From positions 7,234,001 to 7,298,000 of the forward strand of contig OV050033.1 of NCBI GenBank assembly GCA_920105625.2: a stretch of DNA of 64,000 nt, written 5' to 3'. A model generated the notes under the pieces. The model was given only the letters and a program-made list of their open reading frames with translations. It did not search any database and had not been told where the DNA came from. Below, piece after piece: positions 50,450 through 62,705 of this stretch. Origin of the DNA: Clusia tigrina. Lineage: Eukaryota; Arthropoda; Insecta; Diptera; Clusiidae. Numbering within the stretch: position 1 is the stretch's first letter; every line of letters starts with the position of its first letter. Made by a program: the position numbers and the translations under genes.

Positions 50450-51844
50450 AGTTTCCTTCCATATTGCTGATGTACTGTTACAACGTCCATCATGCACCCT
50501 GTTTAGAGTGAGTCCACCGACAACAACAACACCACCACCAGTCACTCACTCAGTCACTCGATCGCTTTACTTGAATTGATTGCAATGCAATTTATTTTTA
50601 ATTGATTTTATTTGATTTGATTTATTTGATTCAATTTTTGTTTTACTTTGTTTTTTTTTATTATTTCCTTCACAATAGAGAACTTTATTTAAATACTTTA
50701 AACGGCCACGAATTCACGCACGCACGCACACACACGCACTCAAATATTGATAAAAATATCTCACACCATTTCTGGTGAATAATTAAATGCGGTAATTAAT
50801 CCTGCTGCATCTGGAATTCTTTGCAACATGCGTGAAAATGTCGCTTCGCCGGGGCGCACTTAAAACTTAACCGCAATTGTCACTCTCCGATGTACGGGCA
50901 CGGGCACGGACATGGGCACGGACATGGGCACGGGTGCGAATGTGAATGCGTGAACGCGAGCGTGAGCGCGAGTACGAGAATAATGCCGCCGCGTATTTGG
51001 ATGTGGCGAGACGCACTGATTGATGTTTTAAGTGCAACTGATATCGAAACTGCGGTTGCAATGCATTGCAAATTGCTGGCAGTTCCCCTGCCAACAATAC
51101 GGCAATTTACGCTTCTTGCTCAGGCAGCGTTAAGGCTTTAAGCATATTTCTTGCATTCTTTTTGACTGCTTCTGCTTGCTCGCTGCTTGTTTGCCTTCTT
51201 GTTGTTTGTGTTGCTTTTGTTGTGGCCACACTATTTATGGGCGAGTGGGTACGTAAGAGTGTGTGTGTGTGTTGTATGAGTGTGTGTGTTGTATGAGTGT
51301 GTGTGTTGTTTGAGTGTATGTGTGTTGTATGAATGTGTGTGTGTTTGATGTATTCTGTACTGTATCTGTGTGTCTGTGCCATGCCTTAGTTGTGTCTGCG
51401 CTGTGTTTGTGAATTATGCAGGTGTGATCTAAGACCTTCTCGCCTCGAGAATGCTCATAGCTGTGTAGAATATGGTTGGTGGAGGAGGAGGGGCTGCTTC
51501 TACTTGTGAAGACGCCACTCCACTCTGGTGCATAGTGGCCACGAATTCACTCTCGTAGAGCAAACTTCAGCACACATTCGCACAAATCAGTTGCCGCCTC
51601 CTGTGCATAATGTGCTGCACTTCATTTTTATGTCTCTAACCCAGCTCCGAACGAACAAACAAACAAACAAACGAACCACCAACAAACGAACGAAAGGACG
51701 AACAACTCCTAAACAAGCCAACCAAATGGCTGCATACTTGAAATTTCCATGTTTTAAATGTAATCACAGGATGTGTGGCATTCATAAATATCCTTATTTC
51801 GCACACTAGCTCAGATCACTTAGAAACAAACACAAACACACACA

Positions 51845-51882
<38 letters not shown>

Positions 51883-52130
51883 AGAGCCCAGAGTGTTACC
51901 TAATTTGCAAGAATTTTTGCATACTTTTCAACATTTTGTTAACCCACAATCAGCGCCGCAACAAACCGACTCACTTATTATAATATATGACGAGCTACGT
52001 TTGTACTCGCCGCTCCAAAGTTATTGGGGCAAATATTGAATATGCAAATGCAGCAGCAAAGGAAAGGATATGCGTAAAACATGGCAAAAGGTATGAAAAA
52101 ATGTAAAAATTCATGGGGAAAAAATGACAA
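50450..52130. other. unique intronic island with simple repeats
   Basis: GC-richer sequence with a GGGCACGGACAT 12-bp repeat (50896-50935), GT tracts (51255-51345) and CA tracts (51835-51880). Frames of up to 91 codons on both strands reflect these runs. Confidence 0.35.
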
Positions 52131-53090
52131 CGCTGAGTGAAACACTAGAAAGAATACATTCCCTTACAGTAATTTATGCAGCAGAATTGCTGCAATGATG
52201 CTACGGAAGCTCTTATAAGACTTGAGCAAAAAAATGAACAGAAATACATAAATCAACCCATTCTCATTTAGCGATGATTATTACTGAAGGATCTCAATCA
52301 GGGGTCGTCATAAGGCTCACATGACACGATGTAGAAATAAGAACTAAATGGAGAAAGAAAACGATGATCAAGTTATCAGCATCATTAAACGAATATATAA
52401 TTGAGCTACTTACTGCTGAATCAGAGATGTGGAGCGGCGAACACACTCATAAAAACTCTTTGGCAAATTTTCAAGCACCTGAAAATATGCTGCACTTTTG
52501 ATAAAAGTGCCACAAATTATAAATATGAAATTGGTAAAATTGCAGCATATTATCAGGGGCCTCAAAGAGGCTATCGAATGTACCCATTGTTCAGTCTCTG
52601 TTCTATTTAAGAGATGAATATGGATACCTAAAGACTGGGTAAGAAACCCTGAAACATTTTAGAGCACTTGGAATTTTTTTGGGGGAAAATAATAATTTTT
52701 GGCCCTGCCAAATTAAAAGACTCCATAGGTAAAATGTTTAAATACCTTTGCCTCCGATGACCATTATCATTGATAATTCCCAAACTAAAAAATGTGGACT
52801 TGATTCGTCGGAACTTATCTAACTTTTTGCTTGAAGCACTTGTAGGAATATAACCATCAACCCCATTATTTTTAGACCGATTAGTGGAATATGAGGCATA
52901 TCAATCGAAGGACAGGTTTAATAGAAGATTATAGTAATCTCAGTAAAAGTTTTCTGGTGAAGTATCGGAAAGAGATTCTTTCGACTCTTCAAATTCCAGA
53001 ATATCGACGAAATCTTTTCAACAGTGCTGTGGACGGTACCAATATATTCGGAAAAGTCCCCATGCCATAATCTTCCCTAGCTTAAAATAT

Positions 53091-53599
53091 TGTTACGATT
53101 TTGCCCTCCTGACAATTTACTCTAACTCGCAATACTCGGATTCGTACCACTGGATTGTGTAGTAATCAAACAGTCGCTGGCTAAATTAAAATAATTAACG
53201 TTATTTAATTATTGCAATTTACACTCCTAATGTTAGGCTAAAAGTTTACTATATTACAATTGCACTTTATTTCATAATTCATTAATCACTTTATTACTTC
53301 TCAACTACTGTAACTGCTGCAAGTGAAATGCAGGGTGGACACACTGTTACGATTTCTGCTCAACTGCTTCTCTACTTTAATTGTGTGGTGGCTTATATAC
53401 CTTTCTTATGGTTGAAGAAGAAAATTCTACACTTTGGAAGGAATTTTCGAGAACATTGTAGAACATTATCTACACCTCGAAAGAAGTTTCAAGAGTAAGC
53501 TTTTTTCGAATAGATCGTGTCTTGACTTATATCCACATTCCTCATTGTGAACTGCACTTAATAGAGGTATCCTAAAAGTATGCAGTAATTTATGCTTCA
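53091..53599 (-). mobile_element. solo LTR, heat-shock-element family, copy 2
   Basis: A 509-bp copy in the same orientation as the Bruno gene. On the plus strand it starts TGTTACG and ends GCTTCA, with ATAT at 53087-53090 and 53600-53603. It shares the TATATAAG box, the CAGTTGAG start region, and the diagnostic ACACGATCTATTCGAA and GCATACTTTTAGGAT blocks with copy 1. The AATAAA of copy 1 is mutated here. It is visibly diverged, so the insertion is not recent. Confidence 0.87.
53392..53468 (-). promoter_or_regulatory. heat-shock elements plus TATA box in LTR copy 2
   Basis: On the plus strand, GAAttTTCgaGAAcaTTgtaGAA (three perfect units, one with a single mismatch, one more perfect) lies at 53441-53463. 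It is about 45 bp upstream, in the sense direction, of TATATAAG (53392-53399). Confidence 0.7.
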
Positions 53600-53849
53600 A
53601 TATCTTCTTCGTCTTCATCTCTATAGACACTCGGAATTTTAGGGAACCCTGGAAAATTAAAATCCTTAGTTCCATATTTTTTCCTAGCTTAAAATATCTT
53701 GTCCATTTTCAACCTTTTAGACACACTACGAATTGTTGGGAACACTGGAACCTAGTTAAAATATAGAGTTCCATACTCTTCCATAGACTTAAATATCTTT
53801 CCAGCTTTCTTATATACAAACTTCCGAGTCTTTCGAACTTTATTTTCCC

Positions 53850-55050
53850 TCAACTAAAATAACTATTTTGCATCCTTATAGAGCACCAAATTTATATCTT
53901 ATGATGAAAATAAAAACTATATATAGAAACGAAAGACTTGGCTCGCAAAGTGCTTATAACGATAAAGACAGCTGCATAAATGCTCCCAAACAGTTTTTAT
54001 CTGCTGCTTTCATTGTTTTCTTTTCATTCATTCATTTTGAAGAGGAAAAAAATGCATTCAAAGTTTCGTACAAGCGACCGTATCAATTGCTATGCGCGCT
54101 TCCAGGAGGCAGACGACGAAGACGACATGCAGCAGGCAGTATCCATTCCATTTAAATTTCATACTTTGCTGATATTGACATAACTTTCGATTAAATGTGT
54201 TGGAAGTTCTCCAATATGTTAAGTATTGCCGCATTGCTCTCGAACAAAACACATCGGAGCGCAGTCGTCTCTTCAATTTACAAATAGAATTATAAAATTC
54301 AAATAAAAATGCGAAAACAAAACTAAAGCAGCCCGCATTTCATCTCATCCTGTGAAGAGTCGAGGAGACGATGACGGCGACCACGTTGATATTTCTTAAA
54401 TATACGAGCGAGTCGAGCCGCTCTCCTGCTATTACTGATTTTAAGTCTTGCCAAGTCGACTCATTTTAATAAAAAACAAAACGAAAACAACCAGCAAAAT
54501 ATTTCCAAAATAAAAGCGAGCAAAGAAACACACAAATAAAAATGCCGCATACAAAACAATAAAAAATAAGGAACAAAAAACGAAAACAATTCGTGCCACC
54601 GGAAGAAAATAATAGAAAAATGGCAACAGAATATGGAGACGACACAAGCCCAGACCGAATGGGGAAAGTGCGGAAACAATCGTAACGGGAAGGTGGCAAT
54701 TTAATAAAATGCTTCAGTGAGTTCAAGTACGACAGCGTATCCTTTGGCGACATCACAAAAGCGTACACTGTCGTTCGTTGACTTGGAGTACTGCCGCATA
54801 GCAGTTGTTTTCATCGTCATCATCCTCATCCACATCGTCGTCATCCTCCTCATAGTCATCCTCACTGTCGTCCTCACCGTCGTTCTCACCGGCATCCTCG
54901 TCGTCGTCGTCACCGTCGTGGTCGTCGTCATCATCAGGCGTCAGTCGCCACTTGTCAGTGGCATGTTGATCCCGCTGCAGTAGCTCCTCTTTAGAGGAAT
55001 TTAGAGTGCAATACTCAATGACTTGACCTCTCCTGTTTCATTGGTAAACG
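53850..55050 (-). other. unique island with an acidic open segment
   Basis: On the minus strand a stop-free stretch ends at TGA (54755-54753) and can be read back to about 55040. It encodes KEELLQRDQHATDKWRLTP followed by about 45 residues, mostly Asp/Glu (54935-54800), then NNCYAAVLQVNERQ. There is no ATG and no good acceptor, so an exon is not claimed. The run may simply be a (GAY)n microsatellite. Confidence 0.25.
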
Positions 55051-55322
55051 TTTCTGGTTAAATCCTGACGGATTGCATACGCGAACAGTGCAGTTTTAAC
55101 AACATCGCTGAACGCTGCGAAGTGGACTTGAAGTGCGCGCTTTCAAAGCACCCGTCAGATACAGCATAATGAATAATGGACTGGAGATACCTGCATCAAT
55201 GAATGGTGCGGTTCGAAGAAATGACTCATTAAATGGTATTTCTTGTTTTAATGGGGATGAACAGTGTCTTCTTATATAACCCGAAAGATAATCCATATCT
55301 TCCATAGAATAAAACTTCATAT

Positions 55323-55948
55323 TGCCCTCCTGACAATTTATAATGTTACGAACTTGCTCTCCTGACAACTTATTCCAACTCTCAATACTCGGATTCGTAC
55401 CACTGGATTGTGTAGTAATCAAACAATCGCAGGTTAAATTAAAATAATTAAGTTTATTTAATTATTGCAATTTACACACCTAATATTAGGCTTAAAGTTT
55501 ACTTTATTACAATTGCACTTTATTTAATAATTCATTAATCACTTTATTACTTCTCAGCTAGTGTAACTGCTACAAGTGAAATGTATGATGTACACACTGT
55601 TACGATTGCTATTCAACTGTGTGTCGTCTTTCATTGTGTGGTGGCTTATGTACTTTTCTTATGGTTGAAGAAGAACATTCTAGAATATTCCCTACACTGT
55701 AAAAGAAGTTGCTGGAACATTCTCGAATCTTAGCTACACTTATCGAATCTTATCTCTAGAATATTATCTACACTTATCGAATCTTATCTCTAGAATATTA
55801 TCTACAAAATAAAAGAAGTTTCAAGAGGGTTCTTGAGTAAGCTGTTTTATCGAATAGATCGTGTCTTGACTTATATACACCTCCCTCTCTCGTTGTGAAC
55901 TTCACTTAATAGAGGGTATCCTAAAAGTATGCAATCATTTATGTTTCA
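55323..55948 (-). mobile_element. solo LTR, heat-shock-element family, copy 3
   Basis: A 626-bp copy, minus orientation, flanked by ATAT (55319-55322 and 55949-55952). At its sense 3' end the terminal ~20 bp are present twice: TGCCCTCCTGACAATTTATAA, then the full TGTTACGAACTTGCTCTCC. It also contains a 34-bp internal duplication (tatcgaatc at 55741 and 55775). AATAAA is kept (55453-55458). The TATA is degraded to TACATAAG. No internal coding region is attached. Confidence 0.85.
55645..55727 (-). promoter_or_regulatory. heat-shock elements in LTR copy 3
   Basis: GAAcaTTCtaGAAtaTTC (four perfect units, 55673-55690) and GAAcaTTCtcGAA (three units, 55715-55727) lie upstream, in the sense direction, of the degraded TATA at 55645-55652. 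Further isolated units occur to 55800. Confidence 0.75.
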
Positions 55949-56308
55949 ATATCAACCATGATGCCAAGCTCACGTATGCCATCGTAGCCTTCAAAGAAGA
56001 ACCACAAAAAATTAATGAAACATTAGAATAAGTGTCCGCATTTAACAACGGCAAATTATCACGTCACTCAATGTGAAAACGTTCAATTGAAGCACATTGT
56101 ACTGAAGTGGTATTATCCAAACTGCCAGCACTGAGGAATATCTATTCAGGAGATTATCAGGATAAAACAGAAATATAGAATGTAAAAATACACATTCTGA
56201 TAATATATAAAAAATATATATTAGAGGACTTAGAATATTATGCTGAGTTACATCAGATGTAGAGTAATTGACATTAGAACTAGAAAGTGTCGAGAGACGT
56301 TGCATTAT

Positions 56309-56530
56309 GGGAAACTGGTCAAGTATTACTTTATAGGGCTCTATTAAATCCACTGGTGAAGTTTTTGGCAGACATCCTATTGGTATCCAAGTGGAAAATA
56401 AGATATATAGTATTCCCTAAACAGACTTGGGAAACTGGTCAAGTGTCACTTTATAGGGCTTCATTTAATGTACTGGTGATGTTGTTGGAAAACACATGCT
56501 CTGTGTATACAAGTTCCCTAAACTTTCCAA
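56309..56530 (+). repeat. 120-bp unit, two copies
   Basis: GGGAAACTGGTCAAGT(A/G)T followed by ACTTTATAGGGCT appears at 56309 and 56429, with matching TTCCCTAAAC ends. Confidence 0.85.
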
Positions 56531-57069
56531 ATAGAGCTCTTCCCTAGGTTTCACAGTCTATAAACACTTGTCTTATTAAATGTGGGATATGTCGTACCAG
56601 AGGGTTTTGGTTCGATAGACAATTAAGAAGCTCAGCCATCTCTCAAAGGTCGAAATTAACACTCATAAATCCCATACGAAACAGGGATAATTTAGCAACC
56701 CGACGAAATAACTCTCGGAGCTTCGACAAGATTATCACAATTATTTTATGTATTATATAAAATAATTGCTTCAGCTTCATTTACTGTAAGGTACAAAAAC
56801 ATCCTTTCTGGTGGGTAACACAATTGTTAACATATTCCAAAGCTCCCTACATAGGTGAACAGATCGTTTTTATATAGCAACTATACTTAGCATGAACACT
56901 TCAAGTACAAATTCCTCAAATGGAGTCGCTTTGCATTATTTCCCAATACAGTTGTTCCTTGAGTAAAACCCTAAAATGCTAAGACCATTCTTCTGGGCAC
57001 CTAAAAGTATGCTTCACACTTCAAGTACTAATTAAAAAAGGATTTTTTAACAGTATATTCTGCGTTAAC

Positions 57070-58119
57070 ACCCCACCCAAAAAAAAACTAGCAAAATGTT
57101 AAGTGATTATATTCACTGCACATCTCTGTTTACAAACGAGTGATGTGTGAGTGTCCCTGGTCCTGGATGCCCCTGGATATAAACGAATAAATATAATTTG
57201 CAATGCATAATTAAAATGTGTGCTGTCACAGTTTCATAAAAAATGGGCTCAAAGCACACAAACCGAACGGACACTCGGACACAGGAGCAGACAGGGAGCC
57301 AGGGAGCCAGGGAGCCAGGGAGCCAGGCGGGCAGGTATGTAGGCATACAAAAACCGAAATGCCATGTAGTTGCCTTTTAGGCGCATATGGAAAACGCAAA
57401 ACGCTCGTGTTGTTTGTTTTTCCTTGTTTTTTTCATATGTTTCACAAATTCTGACAACATTTTTTCACAGTTTTGACGCTTACACGGATCATAGATCTCT
57501 CAAACCATGTCCCGTGGTAGTGGTTATACGTCTGGCTGGCTGCTAAACCCGCAGGGGTCGTTGTTTATTTGCTGTTTGTTGGTCAAACATTTTGGTCAGC
57601 TGAATATTGGGGTTTTCGAGCTGTGCGTTCCGTTCAGTTGTAAAACCAACAAAAAACCAAGCAAATAAATAAATGAAACGCTGTGTGGGAGTGAGAAACC
57701 AACACGCACATATGTGTTCATCGGTACAATGAAAAAATAACTGGGGGTTGGAGGAGGGGGGGATCTGGTAAATCATTTCGAGGAAATGGAAAAATGCACA
57801 AAGTGTGAATGAATGTTTAAATGTCAGTGGTTAAAATATTTGCTGGCATACTTTTAGGCAGTTGAGCTGAGCGCGCCCCACTGAATTGAATTGAACTGAA
57901 CTGAACCGGGAGAGATGAGCTGAGCGGAGCTGTGCTGAGCTGAGCTGAGGTCTTTTGAGGTTTCACAGGCGGCAGTTCATTTTCGTTCTACTCACTCGTA
58001 CATATTTAAATAAAATGCTGTTCCGTGCAATAAAATACAAGTACACGGGCATAGAAAAGAAAAGCTGGTGAAGTAGTGTGAAATATAAAAAATGTCTGTG
58101 GTCTGTGGCCTTTACTTAC
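57070..58119. other. unique intronic island next to the 49-nt exon
   Basis: Moderate-complexity DNA with an 8-bp GGGAGCCA repeat (57295-57330) and GCTGAGCTGAG repeats (57910-57950). It lies immediately downstream of the exon donor. Confidence 0.35.
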
Positions 58120-58168
58120 CATTGCGATTCTCGCTGTCTGCCGGCTTCATCTGAATGGGGTGATACAT
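58120..58168 (-). CDS. bru3: Bruno/CELF 49-nt exon: RRM1-RRM2 junction
   Basis: Internal exon of 49 nt, too short to stand out as an open frame. It encodes MYHPIQMKPADSENRN, the segment that closes RRM1 and links it to RRM2 in all Bruno/CELF proteins. Human CELF1 has MHHPIQMKPADSEKNN at this place. It is bounded by the acceptor ttctctttgcag and the donor AATG|GTAAGT, enters in phase 0 and leaves in phase 1. That completes the Glu codon of the RRM2 exon more than 34 kb downstream. The ATG at its start is an internal methionine. The preceding RRM1 exons are not in the window. Both its splice sites are close to consensus. Confidence 0.93.
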
Positions 58169-58309
58169 CTGCAAAGAGAAAGAAATGGAAGAGATTTCAG
58201 ACATCAACGAAAATTAATTTCAACGCTATGTAAGCAATTTTTAAATTTGTGTGCGCTACAACAAACTTTTTCTATTAAGTGCAGACGCGCGCGCGTTTAA
58301 TCCTGACTG

Positions 58310-58372
58310 ACTTACAGTTGGTCGGTTGGTTAGTCGGTCCATCGGTCGGTCGGTCGGTTGGTTGGTCTGTCA
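58310..58372 (+). repeat. GGTC/GGTT tetranucleotide repeat
   Basis: Imperfect GGTCGGTCGGTTGGTT run. It lies about 150 bp upstream of the 49-nt exon in transcript terms. Confidence 0.85.
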
Positions 58373-60059
58373 AGTCGGTTGAGGTTGGTGTTGGTGTTGT
58401 TGTTGGTTCGTTGGTTTTCGTCGGTCTGCAGATGTGTGTAATTTTGTACCACGATTTTGGCTTGGCGCGTGCTCTCTGGTAGAATTCTAACAGGAATTAC
58501 GTGCTGCACAACACAAGAAATATATTTGCATCGTCATCATTTGCCATACTTTTGAACTGCAAGATTCTCTCTGTGTGTGTGTGACTGAGTGTGTATTAAT
58601 ATGTGTGAATATGTGTGAATGTATGTGTTCTGTGTGATATGTTCTGTGTTCTGTTTTCAGGGATTTTATGCTGATGAAGTTGAAAATTTTGCTCGCATCC
58701 TTTTATCTGGAAATCTTTTTGCTGCCGCCGCCTTTTGCCAAGTTTTAGTTTTAGCATACACATAAAATGAAGTGAGCTAAGCTGTCATCAGCATCATATG
58801 CCATCGACTTCTTTTTATGTATTGTGGCAAATTCATTGATGCTGTACGCCATCATCATCAGACCAACACACGACCACCACGACCACCATATACTTGTAGT
58901 ACAACGAGGTTGAGCAAGCCCCTCCACACCACCACTCCCCTACAAAAGTTATGCCAACGTGTGTATGCAAATTGCACCACTGTGCACAATATGCATTGTG
59001 ACGTGATAGTACGCCATGTTCAATTGTTGTCGAAATCGTGTTGCAAATATCTGCAGAAGCTTTTGAAATGCGTTGTGTTGCATTGTCATGAATGTACGTA
59101 CACATGTATGTGTGTGTGGACGGGTGTGCCTGCATCAGTGTGTGCAGAATTTATTAGTGTGTGGTGTTAAATGCAAATTGACAATGGCGTCAAGTCAACA
59201 GCGTAAAATTTAAATGCATTTTTTGTTCTATAACTTCCGACTACGAGTTTATATGAAAACTGAAGGTGAGCAGAACTAACGCAATTGGTGCGGCTCCGGA
59301 GGAAAAGTTTACCAATTACCAACCTGGAGAATGCAAGCGAATGAATGTAACCAGTGCTGTTAAGAATGCCACAAGAGGGGGTCAAAAAGGCATAAAGCAA
59401 CTCATTCTATTAACGGCACCAGGACTTACTAGTAAGGCACTGGCAATCCGCAATCGGCATAAAACCTTTGGCATTGATATTTGGAAGCAACTACTTTAAT
59501 TGGTTCAGAAGAAATTTCAGTAACGACGTACAGGGTTATCCTACTTTGCGTAGGAATTTCTAATTGCCTAAAAGTATAAAGTTGAATAACCCTTCATAAG
59601 AGACCTTTCAGGGATACTTGATTTTATACAAATTAGTGAAGGGCACTAGAGCAGCATTTCTAGTGCATTTCTTCTCAGGAAGTTATGATTTAACTAAGGT
59701 TAAACTTTGGATACTGGGAGATTAAACTTTGTTTGTGAATTAATGTTAATTTTAACCACTTTTATTAGAGTTGAAAAATGAAATAGGTTTATTTCACTTT
59801 ACAGAGAATCCAGTCATGGAACTATAAACTAATTTTCGTGGCAATATTAGCAACACAATTTGGGATTCCAGAAAGCACACTAATAGACTATTGTGGGGAT
59901 CTGTGGTCAAGTTCCTTCTATTCTCTTCTATTTCCATGACACTTCTTCTCTTACTTCTCCTTGCATGGCATTTCCATTACAAATTTAATTTTTTAATAGT
60001 TAAGTTGCTAGCAATGAGCATATTAAAACACGACTCTAGAAAAGTGATCTTTCCCAATT

Positions 60060-62260
60060 GCTCACCCTAATCTACATACATACAGACACATTATGAACTA
60101 GCCAAGCGCATGCATTCAGAGCAGATTAAGTGCATGAGACAAAAAAATTGCTTTGAAAATGTTTTTCGAGCAAAGAAAAGAGAAATGCAGAAATGCAGAT
60201 TTGCAAATTTTTGCAAACTTACGCACAAAATTTCATCAAATATAATCGCACGTACTTGGCATGCATGAGTGTAAGAGCACTGATTTGCAAGACGAGGAGT
60301 GTGAGTAGTGAGTAGTGGGGCGAAGCTAAGGATATGATGACGGTAGGTGAAATGATGGTGGTGGTGGTGGCAGCCATACCCGGAGCTGTACCCATGTCAG
60401 ACATCAGTAAACACTTTATATACAGATGACGGTGACGGTGACGGCGACGGCGACGGTGATGGTGACACATTCTGCCGAGTCAGCTCGAAATTGTGAGACT
60501 TTGTTGCACACTCTGGAGCTGTCAAACGATGATGATGCGATGAGGCTGGCTGACTCTGGCTCTAATTTGAATTCAACTTTGGTGACGTGTGCAAAAAGCG
60601 ACGTGAATGACTGAATGTATGGGGAGTGTTTGGGGGGTGGTGCTGTCTGAATATAGAGAGTGGGTGGGCTCTCACAAACCAGGCAAGTTTGAGCAGAGCA
60701 ATTATTTCATTTCCAGGACTTATTTTGCAAATAAATAACATAAAACCCAATTTTTTCATTCCCATTTTGATTTTTCAGATTTCCTAATTGAGTGACTGGT
60801 TCCTTCTGTTGTACCCTGTATAAAGTGTTAGCCTGAAGCAGTTTACGCACACATTCCCACAAATTAAAATTTGCACCGACCCCAATCTGCAATCCTACAC
60901 TCCGCATGGACGCTTTAGCGTTACGTTTTTATACCGTGACTTATAACAGTATTTCCGTCGTTCATTGGACAGCAGCGCCAATAAATCACCGCCGCAACTG
61001 CGTTCAACCATGCCCGTCGGTGCTTGCACCACTCACACCACCACCACTCACTCTGCTGCTTCATACGGCGCTAGCGGACATTAAGCTTATTTTAATTAGA
61101 GGACGTTAAAAATGCGCAAAATACATTAAATCGAAAAATGGAAAAAAGGGAAAACTGTAAAAATAAACGGAAGTGCGAAATATACGAGCGTTATGCACAA
61201 GGACGAAGGAGTAGAGTAGAGTAAGGGGTGTCGGGAGTTCGGAGTCCGTAGTCCGGAGAATGTCGCTGCGAACTCAAGCACTCATACACACAACGAAAGT
61301 CAGACAGGCAGCAAAAGCAAACACGTTGTTCGCTCTTCAAAAAAAAAAAAAAGCAAGCTATTTTACTCTGCGCGTTGCTGTTGCGATAAAAATGTGGCGC
61401 GCGTATTTTAGGATTTTACTAAGCGCCACCATCTGCCCCGTCCGTTACCTCCCGTTCCGTTCCATTCGGTGTCGACCCAACCAACCGACTCAACTCACCA
61501 AGACCTTTCTTTCGTGCTTCACACGGAGGAGTTCGTTTAAAAAATGCCTCACGGTTTGTTAGGAGTTTTCTGTAGCATACTTTTTGGCTGCATTTATTAT
61601 GCAGCATAATGGAGTGGAATAGGCCAAAAACAAAGTACCGGGCCAAGTACAACGTACCAAGCGGAGCAAAACAAAACAAAACAACATACCCTAAACAAGG
61701 AAAGGGGTCAGGTCAGTGCCGAATTTGTGGTACGGTACACTTAAGCTGCAAATTAATCATTGGCTATGTTGCAATTTTTCAAATGTGATTAACACACTAA
61801 ATGAACTCGCTCGCTCGCTGTTGGGTCGTATTCGGATTCGGTTTCGGATTGGGATTGGGTTTGGGATTCGCAGCAAACCCAAAATGCAAGTTGCAAGTTG
61901 CTGCACACTGTACACAATCTATGAGCATCCGTAGTAGAGCATCATCACCGACAACGAAATAAACGACTAAACGGACCGAACCACGCGAACTTGAATATGC
62001 ATTAGGCAGGCAGTGCTTGCATTTAAGTTTCGGTTCGGGCACTGGGAACTTTTAATCTGCTTTTGCATCGATCGTTGCAGTGCAGTGAATTAAGTAAAAT
62101 TGCATTTATACAACGGACAAATGAGGTGCTCTAATGGTGAATAATCGGCTGTGGCCTTAATAGCTACGACGTTCATGCAAGTACATTTATTTTGGGAACT
62201 TTCAAAACTTGCGGAAGGTAGTACCTCATTTAGTAGAGATCAAATCAAATTAGGTCTGCG
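60060..62260. other. unique intronic island
   Basis: Moderate-complexity DNA with GGTGACGGTGACGGCGACGG runs (60429-60465) and GGATTCGGTTTCGGATTGGG (61834-61870). No exon was recognised. Confidence 0.3.
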
Positions 62261-62261
62261 A

Positions 62262-62705
62262 GTGGAACGATAGAACATAGCCTTGTAAGGCCATGAACTG
62301 GAGGACAGTGCCTGCGCGGACACTGCTAGTGAGAATACTGCATATACGGACATAGCCTGTTAAAAACACTGGCCGTGGGAATACTGATTGTGAAGACACT
62401 GCTTAAGAGGACTCAGCCTGTTAGTACTTAGCCTTTTAGGACACAGTCTCTTCTGACATAGTATGTTAGAACACTGCCTCTGTGGAACACTGCTTGAGAC
62501 GCCACAGCCTGTTAGGACAGAACCTGTTAGAACACTGTCTGTGAGGAACACTTCCTGCACGGGCACTGCTTCTGAAGATACAACCTGTTAGCACACTGCA
62601 TGTAAGGAACTGTTTGTGGGGACACTTCCTGTTAAGGAGCTATCTATAAGGACACTTCCTGCTAAGGCGCTTTCTGCAAGGATACTGCCTGCTAAGCCGC
62701 AAATA
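62262..62705 (+). repeat. degenerate ~17-20-bp repeat
   Basis: Diffuse array built on GACACTGCCTGTTAGGA and ACAGCCTGTTAG. The units are of unequal length. Confidence 0.7.

Larger units (their letters stand above)
23628..58119 (-). other. bru3: very long intron of the Bruno gene (about 34 kb)
   Basis: Phase-1 intron between AATG|GTAAGT at its upstream end and ttctttgcag at its downstream end. It contains the candidate alternative first exon, three solo LTRs, a LINE fragment, several large minisatellites and unique islands. Regions not listed separately (for example 24450-25350, 31832-33170, 35420-36170, 42200-42690, 43910-44300, 48280-49310, 52130-53090, 55953-56300, 56530-57070) are AT-rich with nothing recognisable. 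Confidence 0.85.

Noticed and set aside
55096..55322. Minus-strand frame MKFYSMEDMDYL... directly downstream of LTR copy 3
   Set aside because: I checked whether it was the start of a retrotransposon gag. There is no primer-binding site after the LTR, no gag-like motif, and the ATAT target duplication shows the LTR is solo.
59266..59499. 77-codon plus-strand frame (NATRGGQKGIKQLILLTAPG)
   Set aside because: It starts at GTG, no family was recognised, and the opposite strand is equally open.
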